64,000 nt of DNA from Rosenbergiella metrosideri (lineage in GTDB: Bacteria > Pseudomonadota > Gammaproteobacteria > Enterobacterales > Enterobacteriaceae): NCBI RefSeq assembly GCF_022602565.1, contig NZ_JALBCV010000016.1, positions 16,875-80,874 on the forward strand, read 5' to 3'. Below the pieces are notes generated by a model. That model was not told the DNA's origin. It searched no databases and saw only the letters and a program-made list of their open reading frames with translations. Each line of letters opens with the position of its first letter. Position 1 is the stretch's first letter. Shown here piece by piece: positions 51,646 to 60,913 of this stretch. A program made the position numbers and the translations under genes.

Positions 51646-52639
51646 ATCCTTACCTTTGCCCTGGGTGGCTGCGGCCTTATTCTTCTTGCTGGCCTTATTA
51701 GCCTTTGCCGAGTTGAGTATAGGCGCGATGCATTTCTCTTTGCAGGCCCTTCTGCACGCTTTCTTCGACTATCAACCCACGGTGTTCAGTGATCGTATCA
51801 TTATTGAGATTCGACTGTTGCATTTAGTGGTCGCCGCTGTGGTCGGTGCCTGTTTAGCAATGGCCGGTCACTTGCTGCAAACAATTATCGGTAATCCCCT
51901 CGGTGAACCCCATATTTTTGGGCTGAATGCCGGGGCATCATTGGCCGTCGTCGCCTGCAGCGCCCTCGGTAACGCGCTATTACTCTCGCCATTTTTACGT
52001 CCATTGATTGCGGCGATCGGCGGTGGTGTGCTGTTCAGTGCCGTACTACTTGCCGCTTATCTCAGTCGACAAGGATTAGCTGTCGTCACCACCACACTCT
52101 GTGGCATCACACTCTCTGCTTTTGCCGCCTCACTGACCTCGCTGCTCTTACTGTTCAATGAGCAGACGCTGCAATCGACGCTTCTCTGGTTGAATGGCGA
52201 TATTGCTGGCTTGAGCTGGCCAGCGGTCTACGCGATTTTACCGCCCTTTTTACTGACCACAGTCGTAGCATTTCTCGTGTCACCGGCGCTCAACACACTC
52301 ACTCTTGGCGAACAGGTCGCCGAGGGGCTTGGGGTTCGCGTCCTGCGTTCACGGATTATCGGGCTTTGTGCCATTGCGCTATTTTGTGGGATTGCTGTTT
52401 CATTGGCGGGTCCGATTGGCTTCGTCGGCTTAATCGTTCCCAATATCGTCCGCCAGCTAATTACCGTACAACCGCGGAGTGCCTTATGGGTCAATGCCTT
52501 AATGGGAGCGGTGCTGTTGCTCGCGGCAGACCTCTGCGCGCAACATCTGCTTGAGAGCCAATCTTTGGCCACCGGTACAGTCACCGCGCTGCTGGGTGCA
52601 CCGGTCTTTGTAACCTTAGCGGTAAGGTATTTTCGATGA
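51635..52639 (+). CDS. Iron-siderophore ABC permease, first FecCD subunit
   Basis: The permease has 334 aa and about nine to ten membrane helices. ATG 51635 overlaps the ATPase stop; an ATG 28 codons upstream would lie inside the ATPase gene. FecCD signatures include GHLLQTIIGNPLGEPHIFGLNAGA and the coupling region GPIGFVGLIVPNIVRQL. Its stop overlaps the next ATG (ATGA). Confidence 0.9.
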   Translation: MNARSLPLPWVAAALFFLLALLAFAELSIGAMHFSLQALLHAFFDYQPTVFSDRIIIEIRLLHLVVAAVVGACLAMAGHLLQTIIGNPLGEPHIFGLNAGASLAVVACSALGNALLLSPFLRPLIAAIGGGVLFSAVLLAAYLSRQGLAVVTTTLCGITLSAFAASLTSLLLLFNEQTLQSTLLWLNGDIAGLSWPAVYAILPPFLLTTVVAFLVSPALNTLTLGEQVAEGLGVRVLRSRIIGLCAIALFCGIAVSLAGPIGFVGLIVPNIVRQLITVQPRSALWVNALMGAVLLLAADLCAQHLLESQSLATGTVTALLGAPVFVTLAVRYFR

Positions 52640-53691
52640 GGCCTTCGTTACTCCGTCCAGCAGATAAAGCGCTCCGCTTTGGGGGTAAGAGCATTCTGCT
52701 CTCACCTCACGCCCTGTTAGCAGGATGCATACTCGCGTTGATCATTACGCTGTTACTGGTTTTCTCTTTGACCCAGGGAGCGCTTCCGCTCACGCTGCGC
52801 GAAGTTTATTATCAACTCACCCACGCGCAGGCTCCCTCCTCACTCAACCAAATGCTGTTTTGGCAAATGCGTCTACCGCGCAGTGTGATCGCCATCATTG
52901 CTGGAGGCGTACTGGGTGCCGCCGGTGCGGTAATGCAATCCACGACCCGTAACGGTCTTGCTGATCCCTCGCTATTGGGGATTAAAGAAGCCACCTGCTT
53001 AGTGGTATGGATCGAATTATTATTTTTCCCAACGCTTTCCCCGCTATGGCGGCCAATCTCTGCCATGATCGCGGGTCTACTGGTGACCGGCATCGTTATG
53101 TTGCTGGCCCGAGGGACATCAGGTTCAAGGTTTATCTTGATTGGTATTGGCATGAGTTGGGGACTGAATGCGCTGCTCGGCGTAATCCTGACGACGCTCG
53201 ACCCGAAACAAGCACAGCAGTTGATGCTGTGGATGGCGGGAAGCCTGCAGCACGCCACGCTCCAGACGGCACAATTAATGGTCGTTATCGCGCTGCCCAT
53301 TGTCGCGCTACTGCTCTATAGCTGTCGCGCCAGCACGATTCTGCAACTAGGCGATGCGACGGCAACGTCACTTGGCGTCACCCCCCTACCGATAAATAGG
53401 TTGCGAGTGATCGGCGCGGTGATCTTGACGGCACTGACAGTCTCAACCGTCGGAAGCATAGGATTTATTGGATTGATGGCCCCCCACCTCACGCGGCGAA
53501 TCGTCAGCGGTGGGCAGAGCTACCTATTGTGTGGCAGCGCACTGGTTGGAGCCTTGTTACTGCTCCTCGCCGATTGCGTCGGCCGCTTAGCCTTCGCCCC
53601 GACGCAACTGCCTGCGGGGATCATCGTCGCCTTACTCGGCGGACCTTTTTTATTCATCTTATTGTGGAAACGCGCCACACAGCGTCAGTGA
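52636..53691 (+). CDS. Iron-siderophore ABC permease, second FecCD subunit
   Basis: The product has 351 aa with a long hydrophilic N-terminus before the first helix. LPRSVIAIIAGGVLGAAGAVMQ, NGLADPSLLGIKEA and the coupling motif GFIGLMAPHLTRRIV match FecCD permeases. It is paired with the preceding subunit to form the heterodimeric channel. Confidence 0.9.
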   Translation: MRPSLLRPADKALRFGGKSILLSPHALLAGCILALIITLLLVFSLTQGALPLTLREVYYQLTHAQAPSSLNQMLFWQMRLPRSVIAIIAGGVLGAAGAVMQSTTRNGLADPSLLGIKEATCLVVWIELLFFPTLSPLWRPISAMIAGLLVTGIVMLLARGTSGSRFILIGIGMSWGLNALLGVILTTLDPKQAQQLMLWMAGSLQHATLQTAQLMVVIALPIVALLLYSCRASTILQLGDATATSLGVTPLPINRLRVIGAVILTALTVSTVGSIGFIGLMAPHLTRRIVSGGQSYLLCGSALVGALLLLLADCVGRLAFAPTQLPAGIIVALLGGPFLFILLWKRATQRQ

Positions 53692-53703
53692 CGAGGAGTT
53701 AGG

Positions 53704-54660
53704 ATGCGCTCAGTGATTGTATCGTTAGGGCTTTGTGTGAGTGTCGTCTGCTCGGCGGCCTCTCTCCCCACCCGCCATTTTCTGGATGATGCCCAACGCG
53801 ATGTGGTAATCCCCCAGCACCCCCTCCGTATTGTTTCATTACATGACTTGGATATTACTATCCCATTGCTGGAACTCGGCGTTACGCCTGTCGGCAGTCA
53901 TGGCCGCCTTTCGGCGCAGGGAAAACCCTATCTGCGATCAGCAAAACGCTTAACCGGCCTCGATTTCGATAATACCTCTATTGCGTATCTAGGCACTGCA
54001 GACATTAACCTTGAGAAGATCGCGGCATTGCATCCCGATTTGATTATTACTGAGCCAAGCCGTACCACTGACCTTCAACAATTACAGAGTATTGCCCCAA
54101 CGGTGAGTATCGATAACCGCCAAGGTGGGCCGGTGAGGCTCTACCAACGGTTAGCCGACCTCACGCATACCCAAGCCAAGTATCAACAATTAGTAAGCCG
54201 TTATCAGGCGGAAATCGCTGAGTTACAACGCTTACGCGGCGAACGCAAGGTGACAGTCTCCGTCCTGCAGGCCAATAACGGTAAGGTCAATATTCTGCAT
54301 ACCTATCATGCACTGGGCCAAGTATTGCGCGATGCCGGATTTAGCTTCCCAACGCTTATCAATCAATTACCTGAAGAGGGGCGCGCAAACCTCAATGCCG
54401 AGCAACTGCCAGCACTGGATGCCGACATTGTTTTTGATACATGGCGAGGAGACGGTGACTTGACTGCGCAGGATGAGCGCAAGGCGATGGATGCAGTGCT
54501 GCCTGGATGGTGCCAATTTATGCAGGCGTGCCAACGGGGACATTGGGTTATGGTCGCTCGTGAGGATGCTATTGTTAATAGCTTTGCTTCGCTGTCGAAA
54601 ATGGTCGCCGTGGTTGAAACCAGCTTGTCCGCACTGACTTTACCGCCAGCCAATCATTGA
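53704..54660 (+). CDS. Periplasmic iron-siderophore-binding protein
   Basis: This 318-aa FecB/FhuD-type cluster-A2 binding protein has a signal peptide (VVCSAASLPTRH). The mature fold shows RIVSLHDLDITIPLLELGVTPVG, the EKIAALHPDLIITEPS block and a long connecting helix (YQQLVSRYQAEIAELQRLRG). A GAGG ribosome site precedes ATG 53704. It delivers ferric siderophore to the two permeases. Confidence 0.9.
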   Translation: MRSVIVSLGLCVSVVCSAASLPTRHFLDDAQRDVVIPQHPLRIVSLHDLDITIPLLELGVTPVGSHGRLSAQGKPYLRSAKRLTGLDFDNTSIAYLGTADINLEKIAALHPDLIITEPSRTTDLQQLQSIAPTVSIDNRQGGPVRLYQRLADLTHTQAKYQQLVSRYQAEIAELQRLRGERKVTVSVLQANNGKVNILHTYHALGQVLRDAGFSFPTLINQLPEEGRANLNAEQLPALDADIVFDTWRGDGDLTAQDERKAMDAVLPGWCQFMQACQRGHWVMVAREDAIVNSFASLSKMVAVVETSLSALTLPPANH

Positions 54661-54669
54661 GGAGATGCT

Positions 54670-55545
54670 ATGTCTATGCGACACGACTTATTTTCTGAGC
54701 GCTTACGCGCACGCATCGATGGCCTCTCAATAGGGCTGCAACAGGTGCTGCTCTATATCGATCAACATCGTGCGTTAGTGATAGAGAGCACCGCATTAGA
54801 GATCGCCGCGGCCACGCAAACCTCGGATGCAACCGTGGTCCGCGCTATCCAAGCCATCGGCTTCAGCGGCTTACGAGAATTGAAATCCGTACTGGAGCAA
54901 TGGTTCGATCCCCCCTTGAACTCAGCCGATAAAATGGATAGCACCTTGAGCCATTTGGCCGAGGATGTGAACCAATCGATCGATTATGTGGTCGAGGGTC
55001 ACCTTACTGCCGCCCAAGCGCTGAGTAGCAGTGAAAATCGTCAAGCCATCGCCCAAGCGGTTTCGTTACTGGTCAATGCCCGACAGTTGACGATTTTTGG
55101 GATTAACGCTTCAGGGATCCTGGCCGAGTATGCGGCACGCCTATTCCATCGCAACGGCTTACCGGCACTCCCGCTAAATCGCTCTGGTATCGGCCTTGCT
55201 GAACAACTGCTGTCACTGCAACGTGGCGATGTGCTGATTATGATGGCGCAAAAATCTGCCCACCGTGAAGGAATGACAACCTTGCGCGAGGCCCAGCGCT
55301 TAGGCGTTCCCATTATATTACTGACCAGCGCTAAAGAGTCTAAATTCGTCCAGCAAGCTGATGTGGTGATTCATGTCCCACGCGGCACCGAACAGGGCAA
55401 TATGCCTTTACATGGGCCGGTGTTGGCCTGCCTCGAAATTTTGGTGGTCTCCACCGCCGCCTCAATGTCGCAACGGGCGGTGAAGTCGATGAAAAGACTA
55501 CAAGAATTACACCGCGGACTCAAAAATATAGGTTCCAAAAAATAG
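54670..55545 (+). CDS. RpiR/MurR-family transcriptional regulator
   Basis: The 291-aa product has an N-terminal helix-turn-helix (IESTALEIAAATQTSDATVVRAIQAIGFSGLRELK) and a C-terminal SIS domain (ARQLTIFGINASGILAEYAARLFHRNG, later MMAQKSAHREGMTTLREAQ). SIS domains usually bind phosphosugars. It starts 9 bp after the binding-protein gene with GGAG upstream, so it is part of the iron operon; the sugar porter gene follows. Its target may be either neighbour. Confidence 0.88.
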   Translation: MSMRHDLFSERLRARIDGLSIGLQQVLLYIDQHRALVIESTALEIAAATQTSDATVVRAIQAIGFSGLRELKSVLEQWFDPPLNSADKMDSTLSHLAEDVNQSIDYVVEGHLTAAQALSSSENRQAIAQAVSLLVNARQLTIFGINASGILAEYAARLFHRNGLPALPLNRSGIGLAEQLLSLQRGDVLIMMAQKSAHREGMTTLREAQRLGVPIILLTSAKESKFVQQADVVIHVPRGTEQGNMPLHGPVLACLEILVVSTAASMSQRAVKSMKRLQELHRGLKNIGSKK

Positions 55546-55640
55546 GGTAATTCCTAACGAATAAGACGGTTGGTTTTTGGCGCTGAACTATACTTAAGCT
55601 TTCTCTAATAATAACAATGCCTCATCATCAGGGATAAGCC

Positions 55641-57095
55641 ATGCCTAAACCATCCACGTCTAGCGACGAAAAAATCGTATCTTCAGACACGATAAAACAA
55701 CGATTGTTCTTTATTGTTCTGGTCGCCACCATGGGCGCCCTCGCCTTCGGCTACGATACCGGGATTATCTCTGGTGCCTTACCTTTTATGACCCAACCAT
55801 TGGATCAAGGCGGACTTAATCTTACCCCTTTCACTGAGGGCCTAGTCACCTCAGCCTTGATTTTCGGTGCCGCAATCGGTGCTTTTATTAGCGGCTTCGT
55901 TTCCGACCGTTTCGGCCGTCGCATCACCTTACGCACTTTGGCCCTGATATTCGTCTTAGGTGCGTTGGGGACGACCTTAGCCCCGAACGTCCATATTATG
56001 GTGGTAATGCGCTTCTTATTAGGGATTGCTGTCGGCGGAGGCTCGTCCACCGTTCCGGTCTTTATTGCCGAAATCGCCGGCCCGCGTCACCGCGCCCCAT
56101 TGGTAAGTCGAAATGAGCTGATGATTGTCGCCGGACAGTTGACCGCTTATATCGTCAGCGCCTTGATGAGTGTATTGCTACACGATAATCATCTGTGGCG
56201 TTACATGCTGGCACTCGCCACCATCCCAGGATTATTACTGTTTATCGGCACTTTCTTTGTGCCAGGCTCCCCTCACTGGTTAGTCGCCGAGGGCCGATTA
56301 CGTGAAGCCGTACGCATTATGCGCCGACTGCGCCGCTCGCACAAAGAGGTCCGTAAAGAGATTAACCAGATGCGTGAACAAGCTAAAGCCTCACGCGAAG
56401 GGCCAACGACCAAAGAGCTATTGAAGGAACGTTGGGTGGTGCGTCTGCTGTTACTGGGTATCGGTATGGGGGCCGTCGCACAATTTACCGGTGTAAACGC
56501 CTTTATGTACTACACCCCGATCATTTTAAAGACAACGGGAATGGGGACCAACGCCTCACTTACTGCCACCATCGGCAATGGCGTGGTAGCCGTGATTGCC
56601 GCCTTAATTGCCTTAAAAGCCGTCTCACACGTTAAGCGGCGTTCGATGCTAATTTTCGGCTTAATCGCGGTTATTTTGATGCAGATCGCCCTTGGTTCTG
56701 TGTTGATCTTCCTCCCGAAGGATCTGACCCAAAGTTATTTAGCGCTCGCGTGTATCCTGCTGTTCTTATTCTTTATGCAGATGTGCGTGGCGCCAATCTA
56801 TTGGCTACTGATGTCTGAGCTGTTCCCAATGAAATTACGCGGCGCCTTAACCGGTACCGCGGTAGCCTGCCAATGGATTTGTAATGCCGCCGTAGCCTTC
56901 GCCTTCCCGCCGATGTTATCGGCGATAGGCAATCAGACATTCTATGTGTTCGCTGCGGTCAACCTTATCTCACTAATTTTTGTATGCTGTCGTCTGCCCG
57001 AAACCAAAGATAAATCTCTGGAAGAGATCGAAACCATGATGCGCAAGCGTTACAGTAAGGAAGATGCTGTTCCCTCCACGATTAAAAATGCCTAA
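55641..57095 (+). CDS. MFS sugar porter
   Basis: This 12-helix transporter of the sugar-porter family has 484 aa. The markers are GYDTGIISGALPF, SDRFGRRITLRTL, the PGSPHWLVAEGR motif, QFTGVNAFMYYTPIIL, and a C-terminal LPETKDKSLEEIE. Substrates in close relatives include arabinose, xylose, galactose or inositol; the sequence does not decide. The upstream RpiR gene, with a sugar-sensing SIS domain, may regulate it. Confidence 0.88.
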   Translation: MPKPSTSSDEKIVSSDTIKQRLFFIVLVATMGALAFGYDTGIISGALPFMTQPLDQGGLNLTPFTEGLVTSALIFGAAIGAFISGFVSDRFGRRITLRTLALIFVLGALGTTLAPNVHIMVVMRFLLGIAVGGGSSTVPVFIAEIAGPRHRAPLVSRNELMIVAGQLTAYIVSALMSVLLHDNHLWRYMLALATIPGLLLFIGTFFVPGSPHWLVAEGRLREAVRIMRRLRRSHKEVRKEINQMREQAKASREGPTTKELLKERWVVRLLLLGIGMGAVAQFTGVNAFMYYTPIILKTTGMGTNASLTATIGNGVVAVIAALIALKAVSHVKRRSMLIFGLIAVILMQIALGSVLIFLPKDLTQSYLALACILLFLFFMQMCVAPIYWLLMSELFPMKLRGALTGTAVACQWICNAAVAFAFPPMLSAIGNQTFYVFAAVNLISLIFVCCRLPETKDKSLEEIETMMRKRYSKEDAVPSTIKNA

Positions 57096-57101
57096 CGCAG
57101 C

Positions 57102-57125
57102 AAAACGCCCACTATTGGGCGTTTT
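57102..57125. terminator. Terminator after the sugar porter
   Basis: A 9-bp stem (arms around 57102-57110 and 57117-57125, loop of six) with A-run and T-run on its sides follows the stop by a few bases and may work in both directions. Confidence 0.8.
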
Positions 57126-57190
57126 ATTGCCATATTTCTGACATCTCTATCTGTTGTACTCTCTCTGACCCATGACTAGTGAGGTGTACC

Positions 57191-57292
57191 ATGCAACGTC
57201 TCTGTGCTTACCTACTCTCTGCGAAGTATCCAAAATATATAAAACGTGTGGCCTTTCGTCTTGCGCTCTGGCACGCACATATTCATCGTTGA
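57191..57292 (+). CDS. Possible 33-aa basic small protein
   Basis: ATG 57191 is preceded by GAGG at good spacing and opens 33 codons (MQRLCAYLLSAKYPKYIKRV...), ending six bases before a GC-rich hairpin. The peptide is basic and amphipathic, with several aromatic residues. Ribosome site, compact ORF and terminator together suggest a real small gene, but no family is recognised. Confidence 0.42.
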   Translation: MQRLCAYLLSAKYPKYIKRVAFRLALWHAHIHR

Positions 57293-57298
57293 GCCGCT

Positions 57299-57328
57299 AA
57301 GGGGGGAATCCCCCTTAATCCCCTTTTT
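57299..57328 (+). terminator. Hairpin terminator after the 33-aa ORF
   Basis: A 7-bp stem (57299-57305 with 57310-57316) of G:C and A:T pairs is followed by a CT-rich and T5 stretch. The next ~110 bp to the cupin gene hold only promoter-like sequence. Confidence 0.55.
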
Positions 57329-57444
57329 CCTGCCCCTAAGTCAGTTTCGCTGATGCAGCTATTTCCGTGGTTAACTTGACAGAATAGCGATCTAGGTCAC
57401 ATATTTTAAGCGGTATTCCTTTTTATCTCACACAGGAGCGCACG

Positions 57445-58065
57445 ATGAAGATGACCTCTCCTTCACAGTTTTCTCGACGCAACTTCTGCCAATTATTGCT
57501 CGCCGCTTCGGCCATGCCGTTAAGCAGTTATGCGCAGTCGCCATCAGCGTCTCCCCATGTTGCTATCCAACCTCTTTCGCTAACGAAAGTGGTGAATGGC
57601 GTGCCGAACGATAAACTGCCTTTACTCATTTATCAGCAAGCGGTCCCCGCATCGGCCTCCAATGCGGATGAGTACCTGAGCAATCTCTTCGCTAAAAATG
57701 GTTGGCCGGTACAGTGGCGCTACCAAATTTTCCCCTTTACCCATTACCACTCCAACACCCACGAGCTATTAGGCGTTAGCCAAGGCAGTGCCAAGGTGCA
57801 GCTTGGCGGCGAGACTGGGCCAACGGTAACGGTTAAACAAGGCGATGTTATCCTTATCCCGGCGGGGGTTGGCCATAAACAACTCTCGGCCAGTGAGGAT
57901 TTCCAAGTGCTGGGGGCCTATCCTCAAGGCTTAAGCCCTGATCTCTATCATGACGACCCGAGTAAGTTGGCCGAAGCTCAGCGCCATATCGCGAATATCG
58001 CTATGCCCACCACCGATCCGGTGACCGGCAAACAAGGCGGTATCTTAACCCTATGGAAAGCCTAA
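57445..58065 (+). CDS. Tat-exported cupin-domain protein
   Basis: The 206-aa product starts with a twin-arginine signal (FSRRNFCQLLLAASA, cleavage near SYAQS). It carries a single cupin barrel: the metal motif HYHSNTHELLGVSQGSAKVQLGG and the second motif QGDVILIPAGVGH. Tat export suggests folding with a metal cofactor in the cytoplasm. A GGAG ribosome site is present. It is co-oriented with an exported Rossmann-fold protein 45 bp downstream; the substrate is unknown. Confidence 0.82.
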   Translation: MKMTSPSQFSRRNFCQLLLAASAMPLSSYAQSPSASPHVAIQPLSLTKVVNGVPNDKLPLLIYQQAVPASASNADEYLSNLFAKNGWPVQWRYQIFPFTHYHSNTHELLGVSQGSAKVQLGGETGPTVTVKQGDVILIPAGVGHKQLSASEDFQVLGAYPQGLSPDLYHDDPSKLAEAQRHIANIAMPTTDPVTGKQGGILTLWKA

Positions 58066-58110
58066 TTTTTCGCGCTTAATTGGAACCGATACCATTACTA
58101 CGAGGATATT

Positions 58111-58836
58111 ATGTCTGTAAAGAAAATCACTGCTATTGCCTCTCTTTTACTCGCCACCACGCTAGGAGGCCATGCAGCCCTCGCGGCAACCCCTTCCTCT
58201 GCACCCGAGGTCCATAATATTGGCATTGTCGGCGCGGGTAATATGGGGGAAACCCTTGGAAAACTCTGGGCCGATGCCGGATACCACGTGATGCTCGCCT
58301 CACGCCACCCCGACAGTTTGCAGTCTACTGCCAAGGATATCGGTCACGGTACTCAGGTAGGCACCGCCGAGCAGGCCAGTCAATTTGGCGATGTCGTGGT
58401 GATGGCCGTCCCTTATGGCGCCCTGCCTCAACTGGGTCAATCCCTTCATCAGCAACTTGCTGGAAAAACTGTGATCGATGTTAGCAACCCTTATCCTGGT
58501 CGTGACGGGGCGACTGCAGCAAAAGCGCTGAGTCTAGGGAGCGGCAAGGCATCGGCGCAATACCTTTCGGGTGCACATGTGGTGCGAGCCTTTAATTCAT
58601 TGGCTGCCACTGCCATTGCCTCGAATGCGCATCACTCACCGCTGATTGCTGTGCCTTACGCGGGCGATAACCCACAAGCCTTGGCTCAGGCCAAAACGTT
58701 AATCCAGAAAGCCGGTTTTGCACCGGTGAAGACAGGGGATCTCGCCACCGCGACCCGTTTCCAACCTGGATCGTCGCTGTTCTTACAGGTATTAGACGAG
58801 AAAGCGCTTCGCGCGCAATTGGCTGACGCACGGTAA
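58111..58836 (+). CDS. Exported NADP-binding Rossmann protein (F420-dependent NADP reductase-like)
   Basis: The 241-aa product has a Sec-type signal peptide (KKITAIASLLLATTLGGHAALAA), then the dinucleotide motif NIGIVGAGNMGETLG, ASRHPDS at the NADP phosphate position, and AVPYGALPQL. The pattern is that of the NADPH-dependent F420 reductase/YrdC-neighbour family (coenzyme F420 oxidoreductase fold). A nicotinamide enzyme outside the cytoplasm is odd. The preceding gene is also exported. Confidence 0.8.
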   Translation: MSVKKITAIASLLLATTLGGHAALAATPSSAPEVHNIGIVGAGNMGETLGKLWADAGYHVMLASRHPDSLQSTAKDIGHGTQVGTAEQASQFGDVVVMAVPYGALPQLGQSLHQQLAGKTVIDVSNPYPGRDGATAAKALSLGSGKASAQYLSGAHVVRAFNSLAATAIASNAHHSPLIAVPYAGDNPQALAQAKTLIQKAGFAPVKTGDLATATRFQPGSSLFLQVLDEKALRAQLADAR

Positions 58837-58842
58837 GTAGTG

Positions 58843-60177
58843 ATGACACAGCCTACTAGGTCGCCGTTACTCGGGCACTTTCAGCGCTTAGTATCGATTA
58901 AGCAAGAAGAACTGGCCCCCCTCTGTTGGGGCTGGTTATATATCTTCTCACTGCTATGCGCTTACTATATCTTGCGCCCGATCCGCGAGACGGTCAGTAC
59001 CCTCACCGGCGCACACTCACTGCCTTGGTTGTTTACGGCGGTATTGATCACCATGCTGTTGCTACAGTGGCCTTATAACAGGCTGTCTCAGCGGCTCCCT
59101 CGAGAGCGCTTTATTAGCTATAGCTATCAAGCCTGTGCCCTGATCCTCTGCGCCTTCGCGCTGGGTTTTGCGCGCCACGGTGGACTGCACGATCTGTTCT
59201 TAGGCCGTGCCTTTTTTATCTGGGTATCGGTGTTTAATCTGTTTGCGGTATCCGTGTTCTGGGCGCTAATTGTTGATATTTTTGATAGCGAGCGTGGCAA
59301 ACGACTGTTTGGCTTATTGGCCGCGGCGGCGACGATCGGTGCCATTGGCGGTTCCGGTCTCACCAGTTTAGTCGCCGACCATCTCTCGACCCCCGTATTA
59401 TTGATTATTGCCGTTGGCCTAATCCAAGTGTCCGTCTTTAGTGCTAAACGTTTATCACATTGTGGCCGTCGGCTGTCGCAGTCAGCAACAGAAGAGAAGG
59501 CAAGTCACTCTTCTTCAGCGGGTGGACTCACGCCGCTGTTAATCGGTATTCGTCAGACATTTGCCTCCCCCTATTTATTGGGCATTTGCGGGTATATTTT
59601 ATTTTATTCGGTCACCTCAACCCTGCTCTATTTTCAACAGGCCGCTATCGTGCAACACGCCTTTAGCCAACCGGCACAACGAACTACCTTTTTTGCCAAT
59701 GTTGATTTGGCGATAAACCTGTTAACCCTGATTTGCCAGTTAACGGCCAGCGGTAAGATCCTCTCACGCTGGGGAGTTGCGCTAAGCTTAGCCCTGCTAC
59801 CGTTAGTCAGTATCCTGGGCTTTGGCTGGCTAGGAGTAGCCCCGAGCTTATCGGTTCTGGTCGGCTTTACTATTGTGCGACGGTCAATCAACTTTGCTTT
59901 GGCCCGTCCTAGCCGCGAGATCTTGTTTACCGTGGTCCCCACCTCAGAGAAATATCACGCCAAGGTATTTATCGATACCCTCGTTTACCGTGTCGGTGAT
60001 CAGGTCGGGGCATGGAGCTATCAGGCCGTGAGCCTACTGGGGGTGGCCGCCCTACCCTTAACATTATTTAGCATGATTTTGGCAGCTGGCTGGGCAGTAT
60101 TGAGCGTTATCTTGGGCCGTGCACAGCAGCGCAAAGCCCAGCAATTACCCGATGACCCACCCTCATCGCAGAAATAA
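58843..60177 (+). CDS. Membrane transporter related to ATP/ADP (NTP/NDP) carriers
   Basis: The 444-aa protein has about 12 hydrophobic helices. The N-terminal segment LLCAYYILRPIRETV and the pattern IVDIFDSERGKRLFGLLAAAATIGAIGGS are those of the MFS-like NTP/NDP exchange family found in many free-living bacteria. Those members need not carry nucleotides. ATG 58843 is used; a GTG one codon upstream is also open. It starts seven bases after the preceding gene. Confidence 0.78.
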   Translation: MTQPTRSPLLGHFQRLVSIKQEELAPLCWGWLYIFSLLCAYYILRPIRETVSTLTGAHSLPWLFTAVLITMLLLQWPYNRLSQRLPRERFISYSYQACALILCAFALGFARHGGLHDLFLGRAFFIWVSVFNLFAVSVFWALIVDIFDSERGKRLFGLLAAAATIGAIGGSGLTSLVADHLSTPVLLIIAVGLIQVSVFSAKRLSHCGRRLSQSATEEKASHSSSAGGLTPLLIGIRQTFASPYLLGICGYILFYSVTSTLLYFQQAAIVQHAFSQPAQRTTFFANVDLAINLLTLICQLTASGKILSRWGVALSLALLPLVSILGFGWLGVAPSLSVLVGFTIVRRSINFALARPSREILFTVVPTSEKYHAKVFIDTLVYRVGDQVGAWSYQAVSLLGVAALPLTLFSMILAAGWAVLSVILGRAQQRKAQQLPDDPPSSQK

Positions 60178-60180
60178 ATT

Positions 60181-60350
60181 ATCCTAGATGAGGATACACG
60201 CCAGACCCTATTAGTGGGGGCTGAAACAATCGTACGAAAATGTACGGAAAGTATATTTTTTAAGTAGCGTTGAGTGTCAGCCGTAGCCTTATCATTGCGG
60301 AAGACACCGACAAACCATAAGACGGAAACACAGGGCGCACGAGGGAGCCG
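60181..60350 (-). pseudogene. Phage Ash-family (Icd-like) relic
   Basis: On the minus strand an open stretch reads RLPRAPCVSVLWFVGVFRND then KATADTQRYLKNI. The WFVGVFR motif is typical of the phage Ash family annotated near P4-like satellites. No start codon is in frame after the upstream TAG, and the frame runs into the antisense of the transporter gene. I take it as a remnant. Confidence 0.4.
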
Positions 60351-60646
60351 CTAGAGGAAAACGGCTCGTATCATTAAGCCGTGCCGAGTTTCGCCTCCCA
60401 CTGCTTTGAGTACCGAAAGCCTATCGTTGTTGTGAAACTCGTAAGAGGACGAAGCCTAGGGTAAAACGCTTTGCTGCCTTAGCGTTAACGCTTTTTTATG
60501 CACAGAACCTATGGCTAACTTCTAAACACACCGCCAACGTACACCCTAGTCTTTGACTCGCGACGTCTGTCAAAACGGGACGCGGAATATCGTAGGTCTT
60601 ACCTAAGGCACTTACGGACGATACTGACACTGATAGAGGGTTTTAT
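60351..60646. other. Non-coding stretch with inverted repeats
   Basis: No gene is visible. Short hairpins occur, including a terminator-like one near 60460-60500 that ends in six T on the + strand. The sequence leads into small phage-like ORFs. Confidence 0.35.
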
Positions 60647-60913
60647 ATGAGTCAGTTCCGTACTGCATCAGCGAACGATTACTCGTTTAATTCTGAATCG
60701 GGCTTTTGAGAAATAAGTTTTGATAGTAGGCCAGTCAGTGGGACTCGTTGTGATGATCCTGAGCTTGGTGCTATCCAGTACAATGAAGCGCGCGCTAAGT
60801 TCAAAGCAATGGCAAAAGAAAGCGTCAAGCCCGCTCACGTTCATCAGTTTGTTGATTTGGTAAAATGGGCTATTAATTCGGGTGATCTCGCACAGCGAAA
60901 AATTGTCTTATAA
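60647..60913 (+). pseudogene. Small ORF with one in-frame TGA, phage-like
   Basis: ATG 60647 has GAGGG at good spacing. The frame reads MSQFRTASANDYSFNSESGF, then TGA at codon 21, and continues coding-like (YNEARAKFKAMAKE, then HQFVDLVKWAINSGDLAQ) to TAA at 60911. The start and the end loosely resemble microvirus internal scaffolding (VP3) proteins, a weak impression only. Confidence 0.3.

Noticed and set aside
60647..60913. TGA at codon 21 read as selenocysteine
   Set aside because: No SECIS-like hairpin is evident after it, the neighbours are also decayed, and nothing suggests a selenoprotein family.
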